Assembly (NCBI GenBank): GCA_016716305.1
Contig: JADJWP010000001.1
Coordinates: forward strand, 62,001-126,000
DNA length: 64,000 nucleotides
DNA from: Chloracidobacterium sp.
GTDB taxonomy: Bacteria; Acidobacteriota; Blastocatellia; Pyrinomonadales; Pyrinomonadaceae
Direction: 5' to 3'
Shown: one piece after another, positions 1-9,136 of the stretch
Position numbering within the stretch: the first letter of the stretch is position 1
How the letters are laid out: each line of letters opens with the position of its first letter
The notes under the pieces: generated by a model
Told to the model about the DNA's origin: nothing
The model's input: the letters and a program-made list of their open reading frames with translations, nothing else
Database searches by the model: none
Made by a program: the position numbers and the translations under genes

Positions 1-730
1 CGTAGATCCTGTGGTTTTTGCCGTCGGGATCGTAGACCGAGATGGCCGCACGACGCGGATCGTCCTCGACCGAAACGTTGGTCGCCGAACCGATCGAGAC
101 AAACATCTTTTTGCCATCGGGCGAGAATATCACGTTGCGTGTCCAATGCTGGTTATAACCGCCGGCGGTTAGCTCGACGATGCGTTCGGGGTCGCCGACG
201 GCTTCGGTCTGTCCGGTCTTATACCGGAACCGGACAACCGAATCGGTGTTCGCAACATAGAACCAATCGCCGTGAAAGGCCATCCCAAAAGGCTGTGCGA
301 GCTTAGCCGACCAGACCCAACGCTGGTCTGCCTTGCCGTCCTTATTCGCATCGCGCAGTACGACGACGCGGTTCGCACGCGAATCGGCAACAAAGACGTC
401 GCCATTCGGGGCAAGGGCCATCCACCTTGGATATGTGAAATCGCCCTCGGCAAAGACGTTGACCTTAAAGCCTTTCGGGACCGTCAGGGTCGCATCTGCC
501 GGCTGCGGTATGACACGCGAAGGCCGCCGGGCACTCTCGGTATGAAACGGTGCGGGCAGCTTTGCTGGATCGATCGATGTGACAAGCGGACGTTGTGTTT
601 CGACGATCTTCGGCAGCGTCGCGGCGATCGGTAAAGGCGTCGGCGAGGGCGTTTGGCAAATGACGGCCAAGACCGGAGAGGACAATATGAATGCTGCTGC
701 GGCAACTTGTTTGGTATAATCCTTAAACAT
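1..730 (-). CDS. PQQ-dependent sugar (sorbosone-like) dehydrogenase, N-terminal part
   Basis: Reading the minus strand from ATG at 730 gives an uninterrupted frame that leaves the window at base 1, so the C-terminus is missing. The N-terminus has a hydrophobic export segment followed by a Pro/Thr-rich linker. The visible part then holds beta-propeller blades of the glucose/sorbosone dehydrogenase family, including VPKGFKVNVFAEG, WMALAPNGDVFVADS, the Asp-rich loop DANKDGKAD and NVIFSPDGKKMFVSIGS. Family members oxidise sugars in the periplasm with PQQ, but many homologues are not characterised, so the substrate is unknown. AGGGGAA lies just upstream of the ATG and supports this start. The gene is divergent from yraN with only 17 bases between the two starts, so its promoter must lie inside the 5' part of yraN. 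Confidence 0.8.
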   Translation of the reverse strand, partial: MFKDYTKQVAAAAFILSSPVLAVICQTPSPTPLPIAATLPKIVETQRPLVTSIDPAKLPAPFHTESARRPSRVIPQPADATLTVPKGFKVNVFAEGDFTYPRWMALAPNGDVFVADSRANRVVVLRDANKDGKADQRWVWSAKLAQPFGMAFHGDWFYVANTDSVVRFRYKTGQTEAVGDPERIVELTAGGYNQHWTRNVIFSPDGKKMFVSIGSATNVSVEDDPRRAAISVYDPDGKNHRIY

Positions 731-747
731 CTATTTCCCCTTTTTCT

Positions 748-1227
748 TTGGTCGTTGTGGAACTATCAGTGTTACAACAGGATATACGCCCGGATGACAG
801 CAGTTCAAGTTACCTTGGTCTGAAAGGCGAAAAGCTTGCCGCCGATCATCTGGAAAGCCAGGGCTACCGGCTTGTTGTGTCGAATTTTCAAGTTCCGGTC
901 GGCCGCAATTCGAGGGGTGTGCAGGTGACAGGCGAGATCGACATCGTCGCACTCGATGCCGACGTGCTTTGCTTCATCGAGGTAAAGACGCGTCGCTCGG
1001 CGCAGTTCGGCGGTCCGCTTACAGCCGTCGATCTTCGAAAGCAACGCCAGATCACCCGAACCGCACGGGCTTACCGCAGGATCTTTCGCGTATTCGAAAT
1101 GGATCACCGTTTCGATGTGGTCACGGTCCTGATCGAAAGAGGTTCGAGCCCGAAGATCGAACTCGTAAAGGGATATTGGTCGGAAAGCAGGTTTCGCAAA
1201 CAATATTGGAGTGGCGATATCTTATAA
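748..1227 (+). CDS. yraN: YraN / UPF0102 family nuclease-fold protein
   Basis: The 159-residue protein has the UPF0102 pattern: LGLKGEKLAADHLESQGY near residues 23-40, then GEIDIVALD and FIEVKTRRS. The D-(x)n-E-x-K arrangement is that of the PD-(D/E)XK restriction-endonuclease fold. The family has no settled role, though links to DNA repair or recombination have been proposed. The start shown is TTG. GTG codons at 757 and 769 are alternatives, and none has a good ribosome-binding site. The first ~20 residues are not part of the conserved domain, so a later start is quite possible. It is divergent from the sugar dehydrogenase gene. Confidence 0.8.
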   Translation: MVVVELSVLQQDIRPDDSSSSYLGLKGEKLAADHLESQGYRLVVSNFQVPVGRNSRGVQVTGEIDIVALDADVLCFIEVKTRRSAQFGGPLTAVDLRKQRQITRTARAYRRIFRVFEMDHRFDVVTVLIERGSSPKIELVKGYWSESRFRKQYWSGDIL

Positions 1228-1284
1228 TTTTGTCCGAACCGAATTTCGGGAACGGGCGTATCAATGTCGACAGGATCAAAACTT

Positions 1285-3645
1285 ATGAGAAAAATATCAG
1301 TAATGTTCTTCGCGCTGTTGCTGTCTGTAACCATGACAAATGTTAGTTACGCCCAGCTGCCGCCGATCATTGACCGCGAGGTCATCTTCGGCAATCCGGA
1401 ATACGCCGGTGCTCAGATCTCGCCCGACGGGCGTTATATTTCGTTCGTCAAGCCTTATAAAGGCACGATGAACGTCTGGGTCAAGGGTGTCAGCGAGCCA
1501 TTCGACGCGGCCCGTCCGATGACTGCCGATACGGCCCGACCGGTAAGGAATTACTTCTGGTCAAGAGACGGAAAGTACATTTTGTTCGTCCAGGACAAGG
1601 GCGGCGACGAGAATTTTAACGTCTATGCAGTCAATCCCGCAGACAAACCCGCGGCCGGCAGCGACGTTCCGAACGCACGAAATCTTACCGATGCTAAGGG
1701 CATAAGGGCGATCATTCAGGCCGTCCCCGAGACCGATCCGGATGCGATCTTTGTCGGGATCAACGACCGCGATAAAGCGTGGCACGACCTCTATAAGGTC
1801 AAGATCTCGACCGGTGAACGGACGCTAATCAGCGAAAACCGTGACCGCTATCAGGGCATGGTGTTCGATAATGCAGATAAGCTCAGAATGGCTGTCCGCT
1901 CGGCTCCGAATGGCGACACCGAGATCCTGAAGATCTCTGCTGACGGAAAGGCAACGAAGATCTACGACTGCAACACGTTCGAGACGTGCGGGCCGATAAG
2001 ATTTCACAAAGACAATAAGCGTGTCTACTTCCAAACGAACAAAGGCGACCTCGACCTGATCGAACTCGTCCTTATGGACGCCGAAACCGGTGCGGTGACC
2101 AAATTTGAAAGCGATCCGCTTGGTAAGGTCGACTTCGGCGGTGCCTCATTCTCAGAGCTAAGCAAGGAACTTGTGGCAACCGTCTACGAAGACGACCGCG
2201 AGCGTATCTACTGGAAAGATAAGGGTTACGAGAAAGACTACAACAATATCAAGAAACGCCTCGGCGACCGTGACGTAACGTTCCAGTCAGCAACACGCGA
2301 CGAAACAAAGTTCATCGTGGTCACATCGAGCGATGTCGATCCGGGAACGGTTTGGCTTTACGACCGTAAGTCCAAGAACCTCTCAACCCTTTATCAGGTA
2401 CGAGAAAAACTAGATCGCAAACACCTCTCACCGATGAAACCGGTCCGATACAGATCGTCTGACGGCCTTGAGATACCTGCGTATTTGACGATACCGAAAG
2501 GTTCGGACGGCAAGAACCTCCCGACCGTTCTGTTCATACACGGCGGACCGTGGGGCCGGGATTCGTGGGGCTATCATCCTTATGCTCAGTTTTTGGCAAA
2601 TCGCGGATATGCCGTGCTGCAGCCAAATTTCAGGGCGTCGACCGGCTACGGTAAAAAGTTCCTGAACGCCGGGAATAACCAGTGGGGCGAAAAGATGCAG
2701 GATGATATCACCTGGGGCAAGAAGTACCTTGTCGAACAGGGTATCGCCGATCCGAAACGCGTCGCGATAATGGGCGGAAGCTATGGCGGATATGCGGCTC
2801 TTGCCGGCGTAACGTTCACGCCCGATGAATACGCGGCTTCGGTGGCTATCGTTCCTCCGTCGAACCTACAGACGCTTCTCGATTCGATACCGCCCTATTG
2901 GGAACCGATCCGGGAAATGTTCTATAAGCGAATGGGCGATCCTCGAACGCCAGCGGGCCTCGCACAGATGAAACGCCAGTCGCCTCACGCACATGCAGAT
3001 AAGATCAAGACGCCTTTGATGGTCGTCCAGGGTGCCAACGATCCGCGAGTAAAGCAGCGTGAATCTGACCAGATCGTCGTCGCTCTCCGCGACCGCAATT
3101 ATCCGGTCGAGTACATTCTTGCTCCGGATGAAGGACACGGTTTCGCCCGTCCGGTGAACAATATGGCAATGATCGCAGCCGCAGAGAGATTCTTGGCAAA
3201 GCACATCGGGGGCCGTTATCAGGAATCAATGACGCCTGAAGTAGCAAAACGTCTTGCCGAGATCACGGTCGATCCGAAGAACGTCGTGATCAAAGATCCG
3301 AATACGCCTACAGGTTCGGCTGTCTCTAATGGTGCGGAAGCAGCAAATATCGCCGGCAAATGGACGATGTCGGTTGATGCGGGTGGCCAGGTGATCGACC
3401 TCGCGGTCGAGATCGAACAGAACGGATCCGATTTTACGGGAACAATGGCGTCGATGGTCGGGAATGGCACGATCAAAGACGGCAAGATCAACGGAAACGC
3501 AATAAAGGGAATTCTTGATGCCGAGGTCCAGGGCCAGCCAACGACGATCGAAATGGAAGGCAAGATCGACGGCGAAAAGATGTCCGGCACGCTCAACGTA
3601 CCAGGGATCGGCACCGTCACATTTACGGCCGTACGAAACAAGTAG
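1285..3645 (+). CDS. Secreted S9 family (prolyl oligopeptidase-type) serine peptidase
   Basis: A signal peptide (RKISVMFFALLLSV to YAQ) is followed by a WD40-like beta-propeller with SPDG- and SRDGKYILF-type blades, then an alpha/beta-hydrolase domain. The catalytic triad can be placed from motifs: Ser499 in GGSYGGY, Asp586 in GANDPRV and His618 in DEGHGF; HGGPWG forms the oxyanion region. I chose ATG 1285 over the in-frame ATG 1264 because AGGA lies nine bases upstream and the charged n-region of the signal peptide then starts the protein. After the peptidase domain come about 100 extra residues (about 688-786) with a repeating G-T/G-K-I-x-G pattern that looks like a small beta-barrel. The protein probably degrades peptides in the periplasm. 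Confidence 0.9.
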   Translation: MRKISVMFFALLLSVTMTNVSYAQLPPIIDREVIFGNPEYAGAQISPDGRYISFVKPYKGTMNVWVKGVSEPFDAARPMTADTARPVRNYFWSRDGKYILFVQDKGGDENFNVYAVNPADKPAAGSDVPNARNLTDAKGIRAIIQAVPETDPDAIFVGINDRDKAWHDLYKVKISTGERTLISENRDRYQGMVFDNADKLRMAVRSAPNGDTEILKISADGKATKIYDCNTFETCGPIRFHKDNKRVYFQTNKGDLDLIELVLMDAETGAVTKFESDPLGKVDFGGASFSELSKELVATVYEDDRERIYWKDKGYEKDYNNIKKRLGDRDVTFQSATRDETKFIVVTSSDVDPGTVWLYDRKSKNLSTLYQVREKLDRKHLSPMKPVRYRSSDGLEIPAYLTIPKGSDGKNLPTVLFIHGGPWGRDSWGYHPYAQFLANRGYAVLQPNFRASTGYGKKFLNAGNNQWGEKMQDDITWGKKYLVEQGIADPKRVAIMGGSYGGYAALAGVTFTPDEYAASVAIVPPSNLQTLLDSIPPYWEPIREMFYKRMGDPRTPAGLAQMKRQSPHAHADKIKTPLMVVQGANDPRVKQRESDQIVVALRDRNYPVEYILAPDEGHGFARPVNNMAMIAAAERFLAKHIGGRYQESMTPEVAKRLAEITVDPKNVVIKDPNTPTGSAVSNGAEAANIAGKWTMSVDAGGQVIDLAVEIEQNGSDFTGTMASMVGNGTIKDGKINGNAIKGILDAEVQGQPTTIEMEGKIDGEKMSGTLNVPGIGTVTFTAVRNK

Positions 3646-3667
3646 GCCTTCACGAGTGACTTAACTG

Positions 3668-3698
3668 AAAAGGACGTGGTGTCATACCCCGTCCTTTT
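3668..3698 (+). terminator. Intrinsic terminator between convergent genes
   Basis: AAAAGGACG (3668-3676) pairs with CGTCCTTTT (3690-3698), followed by a T run on the plus strand. The complementary A run also gives a short T tract on the minus strand, so it may serve both the S9 peptidase gene and the converging ChaN-like gene, whose stop codon is at 3704-3706. Confidence 0.75.
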
Positions 3699-3703
3699 TT
3701 TCT

Positions 3704-4600
3704 TTATCGCTTACTGCGGGGCTGTTTGGCGTCGGTCAGAACAACAAAGTCACCCGAGTCTGTATGCTTTGCCTTATCGAAGTTACGAAAGTCATCCTCG
3801 TACCGAATATTCACTACGATCGCCTTCGCTTTTTTTCTGTACTTCGCAAGATGTTCGATCGTGCCGAGCCTTCGCTCGGTATGAAATCCGCCGTTAAGAT
3901 GAACGACCAATCCTCCTTTGTTACGTTTCAGGCTGTCGGCTATCCAATATGCCATTGTCGCATCCCAGAGCGACTGTGAACTCAGAATATTGTCGAGTCC
4001 CATCATTGCTTCGCTGCTTGAACCCATCAACGCCTTGAATTTCTTCTCGTATTCGGGTGATGCTTCGGCGTAGGGCAAAGGGGCAAGCCAGCTCTTCGCT
4101 TCTTTTGATAACCCGCTCAATGCGTTGCGGCCTCCGCGGGAGACCATGTTGACATAACGACGCGGAGCGTTCGCCGCAACGACCGGCAGCCGTTTTTCTT
4201 TTGCAAGCTCCACCAACGGACGGTAGTCGGTCTTGTAGTTCCCCCACGGCCTCGAGCTGAGCATAAAATGGTTCTCGGTGATCTGACCCGCAAGATATTC
4301 GTTCAGGACCACCTGAACGTCTCGTTCGAACATCTCGAGCGAGAGTATTATTTTTCGCTCGGCATTCAGCCTGTTGACCACTGCCTGAAAGACCTCAAAC
4401 TGAAACGCGTGCCCGACCGCGTCGTCGTGATACTCACCGAGGAAGACCGCATCTGCTTCGCCGCACGACGCGATCAGCTCATCGAATGCGACCGGAGTTC
4501 CCTTTGAGTCAAATATCCGATAGAGCTTTTCTCCCGGCTGACCGAAAACGGCACCTGCGAATAATAAAAGCACTGCAATGCCAAAAAACGAGTTGTTCAT
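3704..4600 (-). CDS. ChaN-like (haem-binding uptake / Tiki superfamily) secreted protein
   Basis: The 298-residue protein starts with a signal peptide (MNNSFFGIAVLLLFAGAVFGQ). It carries the conserved blocks of the ChaN family: VFLGEYHDD near residue 51, ILSLEMFERDVQ, the region around SSRPWGNYKTDYRPLVELA, and HLNGGFHTERRLG near the C-terminus. Campylobacter ChaN binds haem at the outer membrane, and the fold is related to TIKI-type metalloproteases, so either haem or metal binding is possible here. There is no lipobox cysteine right after the hydrophobic stretch, so a lipoprotein is not supported. No haem or iron genes lie nearby. Confidence 0.8.
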   Translation of the reverse strand: MNNSFFGIAVLLLFAGAVFGQPGEKLYRIFDSKGTPVAFDELIASCGEADAVFLGEYHDDAVGHAFQFEVFQAVVNRLNAERKIILSLEMFERDVQVVLNEYLAGQITENHFMLSSRPWGNYKTDYRPLVELAKEKRLPVVAANAPRRYVNMVSRGGRNALSGLSKEAKSWLAPLPYAEASPEYEKKFKALMGSSSEAMMGLDNILSSQSLWDATMAYWIADSLKRNKGGLVVHLNGGFHTERRLGTIEHLAKYRKKAKAIVVNIRYEDDFRNFDKAKHTDSGDFVVLTDAKQPRSKR

Positions 4601-4630
4601 ATACCGCTAGATTAACAAAAACCGGACGAT

Positions 4631-4692
4631 AAAAAAACGCACCGTCGATGGGCAGTTCACGCGATCGTGAACTGCCGCAATGGCGATGCGTT
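4631..4692 (-). terminator. Strong palindromic terminator of the large beta-helix gene
   Basis: A perfect 11-bp inverted repeat (4651-4661 with 4666-4676, GGCAGTTCACG / CGTGAACTGCC, 4-nt loop) sits inside an outer pairing AACGCA (4637-4642) with TGCGTT (4687-4692). On the minus strand it is followed by seven T residues. It lies just after the stop codon of the 1328-residue protein. Confidence 0.8.
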
Positions 4693-4715
4693 ACATTCGA
4701 GACTCAATGCGAACC

Positions 4716-7700
4716 TTATGGTTCGGCGGTGAAGTTGACGTTAAGATTCTCACCGCTCAGTACTATCACCTGCGTCGGCTGGGCGAAAGTAAAGCCCTTT
4801 GCCGCGACCGTGACCGAGTAGGTCTGGCCGGTGACGATCTCATCGAATCGGTAAATACCGAATCCGTTCGTAATGACTCGTATCGGATTCGAAAGCGTTC
4901 CGCCCGAAATAACAAGAACAGCCTTCGGGATCGCACGTCCGTCGGATGCGAACACGCGGCCGCCAACTGACACGGGCACCGGCGGGCCGCCAAACTCGTC
5001 TGCACCGATCTCGGGAGGCGATTGCCGAAGATCGCCGTCAATGTCGATGGTTATTCCTGCGATGTCAATTCCATCATTCTCGACCGGCGAGATCACCTCA
5101 AGATGCAGATCGTTCAGCGGATTCACGAACAACGGATCGCCCTCTTGAGAATTCGCATCGTCAGCGACCGCCGTTTGCCATGCTGCAAGATCAACATAGT
5201 CAGTGCCCGCACCGGCCGCAAGAGACCCGCTTCTGAATCCGCCATCATTCGCTCCGCTCGAATAGAATGCATTGTAATTCGAGTCCAGATTTGCGAAAGC
5301 CGTGGCAAGCGTGCCGACCGCATAGCTCTTTGCATTGACACCGCCGCCGGAGATCTGCGTGGTGTAGAAGATGTTGTTCTTTAATTCGAGGGCAACATCT
5401 GCCGTATATGCAAGACCGTAGCTTGGCATTTGCGTTGCAACGGTTCCCCTGTCCCCGGTCATCGCGACAGAGTTGAAATAGAGCCGGGTACTCGATCCGG
5501 TCACGCCTGCAACAAAGATACCGGCCGTAAGGTCAGGCGACGTCGATGGTGCCTGAACGCCCGTGATCATATTATTCGCGATCGTATTCGGTCCCGCCGG
5601 ATCTCCGGCAACCGCGATGCCGACCGCCGAAAACCCGGTCGTATTCGTACTCGCAACACCGCGGATGATGTTTCGCGAGATATTTGCGTTCGATACACCG
5701 CCGCCAGTTGTTACTGTTGACGTAACATTCTGAATTCCGGCAATGATGCCGATCGCATCTGCACCTTCGTCGGCCGTGATCCCGCCGATGGCGTTCAACG
5801 TGACGGCGATGCCGCTTTGATTGAAGAAGAAAATGCCGGCTCGCCGCAAGCGGTCCGCACCGGTCGCCGTCATGTCATTCATCGTGACGACGTTGCCCGT
5901 ATTTGGGTTGGCCGCACTGGTACCGGTGTTATAGATACCAATGAACGAACGCTTGAAACTGCAATTTTCGACAACGTTGTTGTCGTTATCCGCACCGGAA
6001 CTGCCGGGTGCGTTGCCTCCGAGGTGAATACCGATCAGCGTTTGCGTCGGATCCTGACCGACAATATTAACGTTGCGGATCGTATTATTCTGTGCTCCGT
6101 TCGTACCGGTCATCACCGCAATTACGGCTCCGGCAGTAGCGGCCGCACTGGTGTTTTGTACAGTAAGGTCGCGGATCGCCCCGTTACCGCCGACCCCGCT
6201 TGCCGTACCTCCGGAAAGCGAACCTTCGATCGTGACGTTATCGGCACCATTGAGCCTGATGATGCTGTTCGTGCTGCTTCCGGTGATCGTTCTTGCGCCG
6301 CCCAACGGCCTGATCAGGACTGGCTGCCCGCTCGCCAGTTCATTCAGAGCGATAGCTCCGTTCTCGCCGGTTAGATCCGCCGTGATATTGATCGTAACGC
6401 TGCCCGTCGACCCGACCGAATTGAGAACATCAAAGATACCTCCGGCGTTCGTCAGCGACGAGAAATCGCCGCCTGTACCGACACTGTATGTTCCTGCCAG
6501 CGGCAATGCAGCGTTGATCGAGCCGGTGACCTCGTCGTTCGCGGTGTTCTCATCACCGACGAGCTCAGAACGGGCCGCGATCGAATATGAACCCGGCGCA
6601 GCGATCGTACAATTTGGAAACGTCGCTGCCGCGGTCTGTCCGTTAGCCAATGACGGGATGGTCGCCGTCACATTACAGACTTCCTGCATCATGCCGTCTA
6701 GGATTCGGTAACGAACAGGAACATTGGTTTGAGTTGCCGTCCCTAGGTTGCGGAAAGATGCCTGCGGGGCAAAAGGCGTCGTCGCCGGGACCGTGCTGCC
6801 GCTCGCCGGCGAGACCAACGCAACCGCCTGGATATCGTTGACAGGCGGAGCAATGCCGCCCGGTTCATCAGCACCGATATCCGGAGCGGCGACGCGCAAC
6901 TGGCCGTCAATATCCTCTATCACGCCACCGGCCGCCGTTCCTGCATTTACGTTTGGCGAGCCCGAAGCAATATGAAGATCGGCGGTATTTGAAACGTAGA
7001 GCGGATCGGCCTGGATCGAGTTCGCGTCCTGAGCCGGTGTTAAAGCAGCCTGCCATAACGCAAGCGTCGCAAATGTATTGGGTGCCGTCGGAGCCGTCGC
7101 ATTAGTCGTAAGCCCGCCTGTGCTTAACTGAGTATTCGCTGAGTTTATATAGTAATTATTGTGGTTCAGCCCACCGCTTCCGAACGCATAGGTCGCCGAA
7201 TTGACCGTGATCGCAAAGTACGGAAGTGTTGTCGTATTTGACGTTACGTCAAGATAAATACTGTTGTTCTTGAGATTAAGATTCTGGTGTGTCGTACCTG
7301 CGGCGTTCGCAATGCGGATCGCGTTGCCGTAGGTCGCGGCCGCAGTCGCACCAGTTCCGTCCATATCGCCAGTGATAGCGATCGAGTTGAAAACGATATT
7401 GTCCGAGAAGCCGCCGGCGACGCCGATGCCGACCGGCTGGTCACCGCTCGTGCCGTTTGAAACAATATTGTAGATGAAGTTGTTTGCGATCAGATTATTC
7501 GTCGGGCTGCCGCCGCCTGTGGTCGACGCCAAAATTCCGGCAGCCGAGAACGTTCGCTGTTCGACGATATTTCGGACGATGTTTCGGGTCACCGTGTAGT
7601 TTCCGGAAGTCAGTGTTCCGGGTGCAGAGGAGCTCCACGATTCGCTCCCGATACCGATGCCGACGCGATCGGCTCCGGCCGTTGTTGTTCCAAACTCACC

Positions 7701-8702
7701 GCCAACGAACTGCACGATATTCCTCGACACGGTCGCGCCATTGTCCGCCTGCATAAATATGCCGACCTTGCCGATCTGGTCGGCGCCGAAGCTGGTCGGG
7801 CCGATCAGATTACCCGTTACGACCGTTCCGAGCGACGGGTTCGTTGTGGTTCCGCGGGTAACAATGCCATATCGGGCGCGGATGATTCGGTTCCCAATGA
7901 ACGAATTGTTGTCACAATCGTCGCTGTTCGACGTTGTGCTGATCGCCGTATTATTGCTTGCCAGAATAATGCCAAATGTAGCATTAGCGGTGGTGTTTTG
8001 CGTAGCACCTGCCGCGATCTCGAGATTCTTTATCGTGTTGTTCGTCGCACCCGCACCGACACCGGTACTGGTGAGCCAAACTGCTGCCGTAGCCGCCGCC
8101 GTGCTGTTATTCCTGACCGTCAATTCCCTGGCCGAACCGGCTCCGCTTGGGTCGCCATCGATAGTGACATTGTCCGCTCCGGTCAGCTTTATGATAGCTC
8201 CCGTTATCGTTCCCTCAATGATACGACCCGTGCCAACTGGCCTGACCGTAACATTTGTGTAAGAGGCCGAACCGCTGCCGCTCGCATTTAGGCTCGCGGA
8301 TGCAGTTTCGGTCGTGTTTCCGCAAACTTCGACATTTATCGTACCGGTATGTGAACCTGCATTGATCGCATCAAACGCATCTTTCAGCGTTGGGTATGCG
8401 GTCGGCGTGGTGGTTCCGCCGGTGGATTCGACCTCGATCGGACCGGCCGTATCGCAAACACCTATCGTCGCAGACTGTTGCTTGCCCTCGCCGCGAGCGT
8501 TCTCGGCTTCCGTTTCAAATGCGCTCGTCGTTTCGTCGACAGCCGTCAGAGTCTCAGGCGGTAGACCGTTCGTTCGATCTTTTTCGGAGACTGTGCCTCT
8601 ATTCGACTGGCGATCCCGCTGGACCGGAGCTTGGCCAAGCGTGACGTTAACGAACAACGAAATGATAAAGGCGAATGCGAAAAATGAGCTGATGCGCTTC
8701 AT
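4716..8702 (-). CDS. Very large secreted right-handed beta-helix protein with CARDB-like and Cna-B-like domains
   Basis: The 1328-residue protein has a signal peptide (MKRISSFFAFAFIISLFVNVTLGQ). Residues of about 90-600 form a first parallel beta-helix, rich in NNTI, NVTIDGD and ITGN-type turns. A CARDB-like Ig domain follows at about 625-725 (VPVRYRILDG... GSYSIAARSELVGDENTANDEV). A second beta-helix runs from about 730 to 1225, and a carboxypeptidase-regulatory-like beta-sandwich closes the protein (VGGRVFASDGRAIPKAVLVISGG ... GIYRFDEI). Each helix ends in the IDGDLR / DIGADE motif seen in cell-surface polysaccharide-binding or adhesion proteins. No pectate-lyase catalytic residues can be assigned. 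A GGAGGAAAC ribosome-binding site lies upstream of the ATG. It is probably exported or anchored at the surface; its ligand is unknown. It is a modular paralogue of the next gene upstream. Confidence 0.8.
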   Translation of the reverse strand: MKRISSFFAFAFIISLFVNVTLGQAPVQRDRQSNRGTVSEKDRTNGLPPETLTAVDETTSAFETEAENARGEGKQQSATIGVCDTAGPIEVESTGGTTTPTAYPTLKDAFDAINAGSHTGTINVEVCGNTTETASASLNASGSGSASYTNVTVRPVGTGRIIEGTITGAIIKLTGADNVTIDGDPSGAGSARELTVRNNSTAAATAAVWLTSTGVGAGATNNTIKNLEIAAGATQNTTANATFGIILASNNTAISTTSNSDDCDNNSFIGNRIIRARYGIVTRGTTTNPSLGTVVTGNLIGPTSFGADQIGKVGIFMQADNGATVSRNIVQFVGGEFGTTTAGADRVGIGIGSESWSSSAPGTLTSGNYTVTRNIVRNIVEQRTFSAAGILASTTGGGSPTNNLIANNFIYNIVSNGTSGDQPVGIGVAGGFSDNIVFNSIAITGDMDGTGATAAATYGNAIRIANAAGTTHQNLNLKNNSIYLDVTSNTTTLPYFAITVNSATYAFGSGGLNHNNYYINSANTQLSTGGLTTNATAPTAPNTFATLALWQAALTPAQDANSIQADPLYVSNTADLHIASGSPNVNAGTAAGGVIEDIDGQLRVAAPDIGADEPGGIAPPVNDIQAVALVSPASGSTVPATTPFAPQASFRNLGTATQTNVPVRYRILDGMMQEVCNVTATIPSLANGQTAAATFPNCTIAAPGSYSIAARSELVGDENTANDEVTGSINAALPLAGTYSVGTGGDFSSLTNAGGIFDVLNSVGSTGSVTINITADLTGENGAIALNELASGQPVLIRPLGGARTITGSSTNSIIRLNGADNVTIEGSLSGGTASGVGGNGAIRDLTVQNTSAAATAGAVIAVMTGTNGAQNNTIRNVNIVGQDPTQTLIGIHLGGNAPGSSGADNDNNVVENCSFKRSFIGIYNTGTSAANPNTGNVVTMNDMTATGADRLRRAGIFFFNQSGIAVTLNAIGGITADEGADAIGIIAGIQNVTSTVTTGGGVSNANISRNIIRGVASTNTTGFSAVGIAVAGDPAGPNTIANNMITGVQAPSTSPDLTAGIFVAGVTGSSTRLYFNSVAMTGDRGTVATQMPSYGLAYTADVALELKNNIFYTTQISGGGVNAKSYAVGTLATAFANLDSNYNAFYSSGANDGGFRSGSLAAGAGTDYVDLAAWQTAVADDANSQEGDPLFVNPLNDLHLEVISPVENDGIDIAGITIDIDGDLRQSPPEIGADEFGGPPVPVSVGGRVFASDGRAIPKAVLVISGGTLSNPIRVITNGFGIYRFDEIVTGQTYSVTVAAKGFTFAQPTQVIVLSGENLNVNFTAEP

Positions 8703-9136
8703 AAGCTTTGATGTTTCCTCCGGAATATTGATGGCGGTTCGGGTTATTCGTTATCAACTGGCCACACTTGGTTCCGTCCACAGCATCTGCCGATCGAGCA
8801 AAGGACGGCGAAAGATCGCATACGGCTCGACAGCTTTCATCCCACGACCAAGGTGCGAACATCCGAACCCGGTATCTATTGAACACTCAGATTCAGTCGG
8901 TTTCGCGAAGGCCCTTTTGATAACTTGTTAGATCGAGTGAGATGAGTATCGGTAAGTTTCCCGGCTTTGTCAAGAGATTGCCGCTGCCCGAACTTTCGAT
9001 ATCTGCGTTTGACGCCCGGCCACGGCCGATCTTGAACGCATTGGCCGCGAACATCGATCCTGAGACAAAACGCGGGCGGACGCAGCCTGCCGGACTTGAG
9101 TCGCGTAAATATAAGGGTTAAAGGAGGGTAGTCCGA
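8703..9136. other. 434-base intergenic region between the two beta-helix genes
   Basis: Apart from the possible short frame at 8942-9121, I see no gene, RNA or repeat here. The part next to 8702 must hold the promoter and leader of the 1328-residue gene. I see no convincing terminator for the 1061-codon frame that ends at 9137. Confidence 0.5.
8942..9121 (+). CDS. Possible 59-residue protein of unknown function
   Basis: An ATG frame of 59 codons lies between the two beta-helix genes on the opposite strand. It reads MSIGKFPGFVKRLPLPELS at the start and is basic at the end (ETKRGRTQPAGLESRKYKG). The first part loosely resembles the opening of small cupin-type proteins, but the fold would be incomplete, so it could also be a gene remnant. 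There is no clear ribosome-binding site. I do not recognise it and cannot exclude chance. Confidence 0.3.
   Translation: MSIGKFPGFVKRLPLPELSISAFDARPRPILNALAANIDPETKRGRTQPAGLESRKYKG

Noticed and set aside
6073..6711. Long plus-strand open frame (212 codons) opposite the large beta-helix gene
   Set aside because: The minus-strand frame has a signal peptide, repeats and domains; the plus-strand frame is a low-complexity mirror of the Thr/Asn-rich repeats.
8942..9121. Cupin domain protein for the 59-codon frame
   Set aside because: Only the first residues resemble cupins and the barrel would be missing; kept as an unknown small frame.
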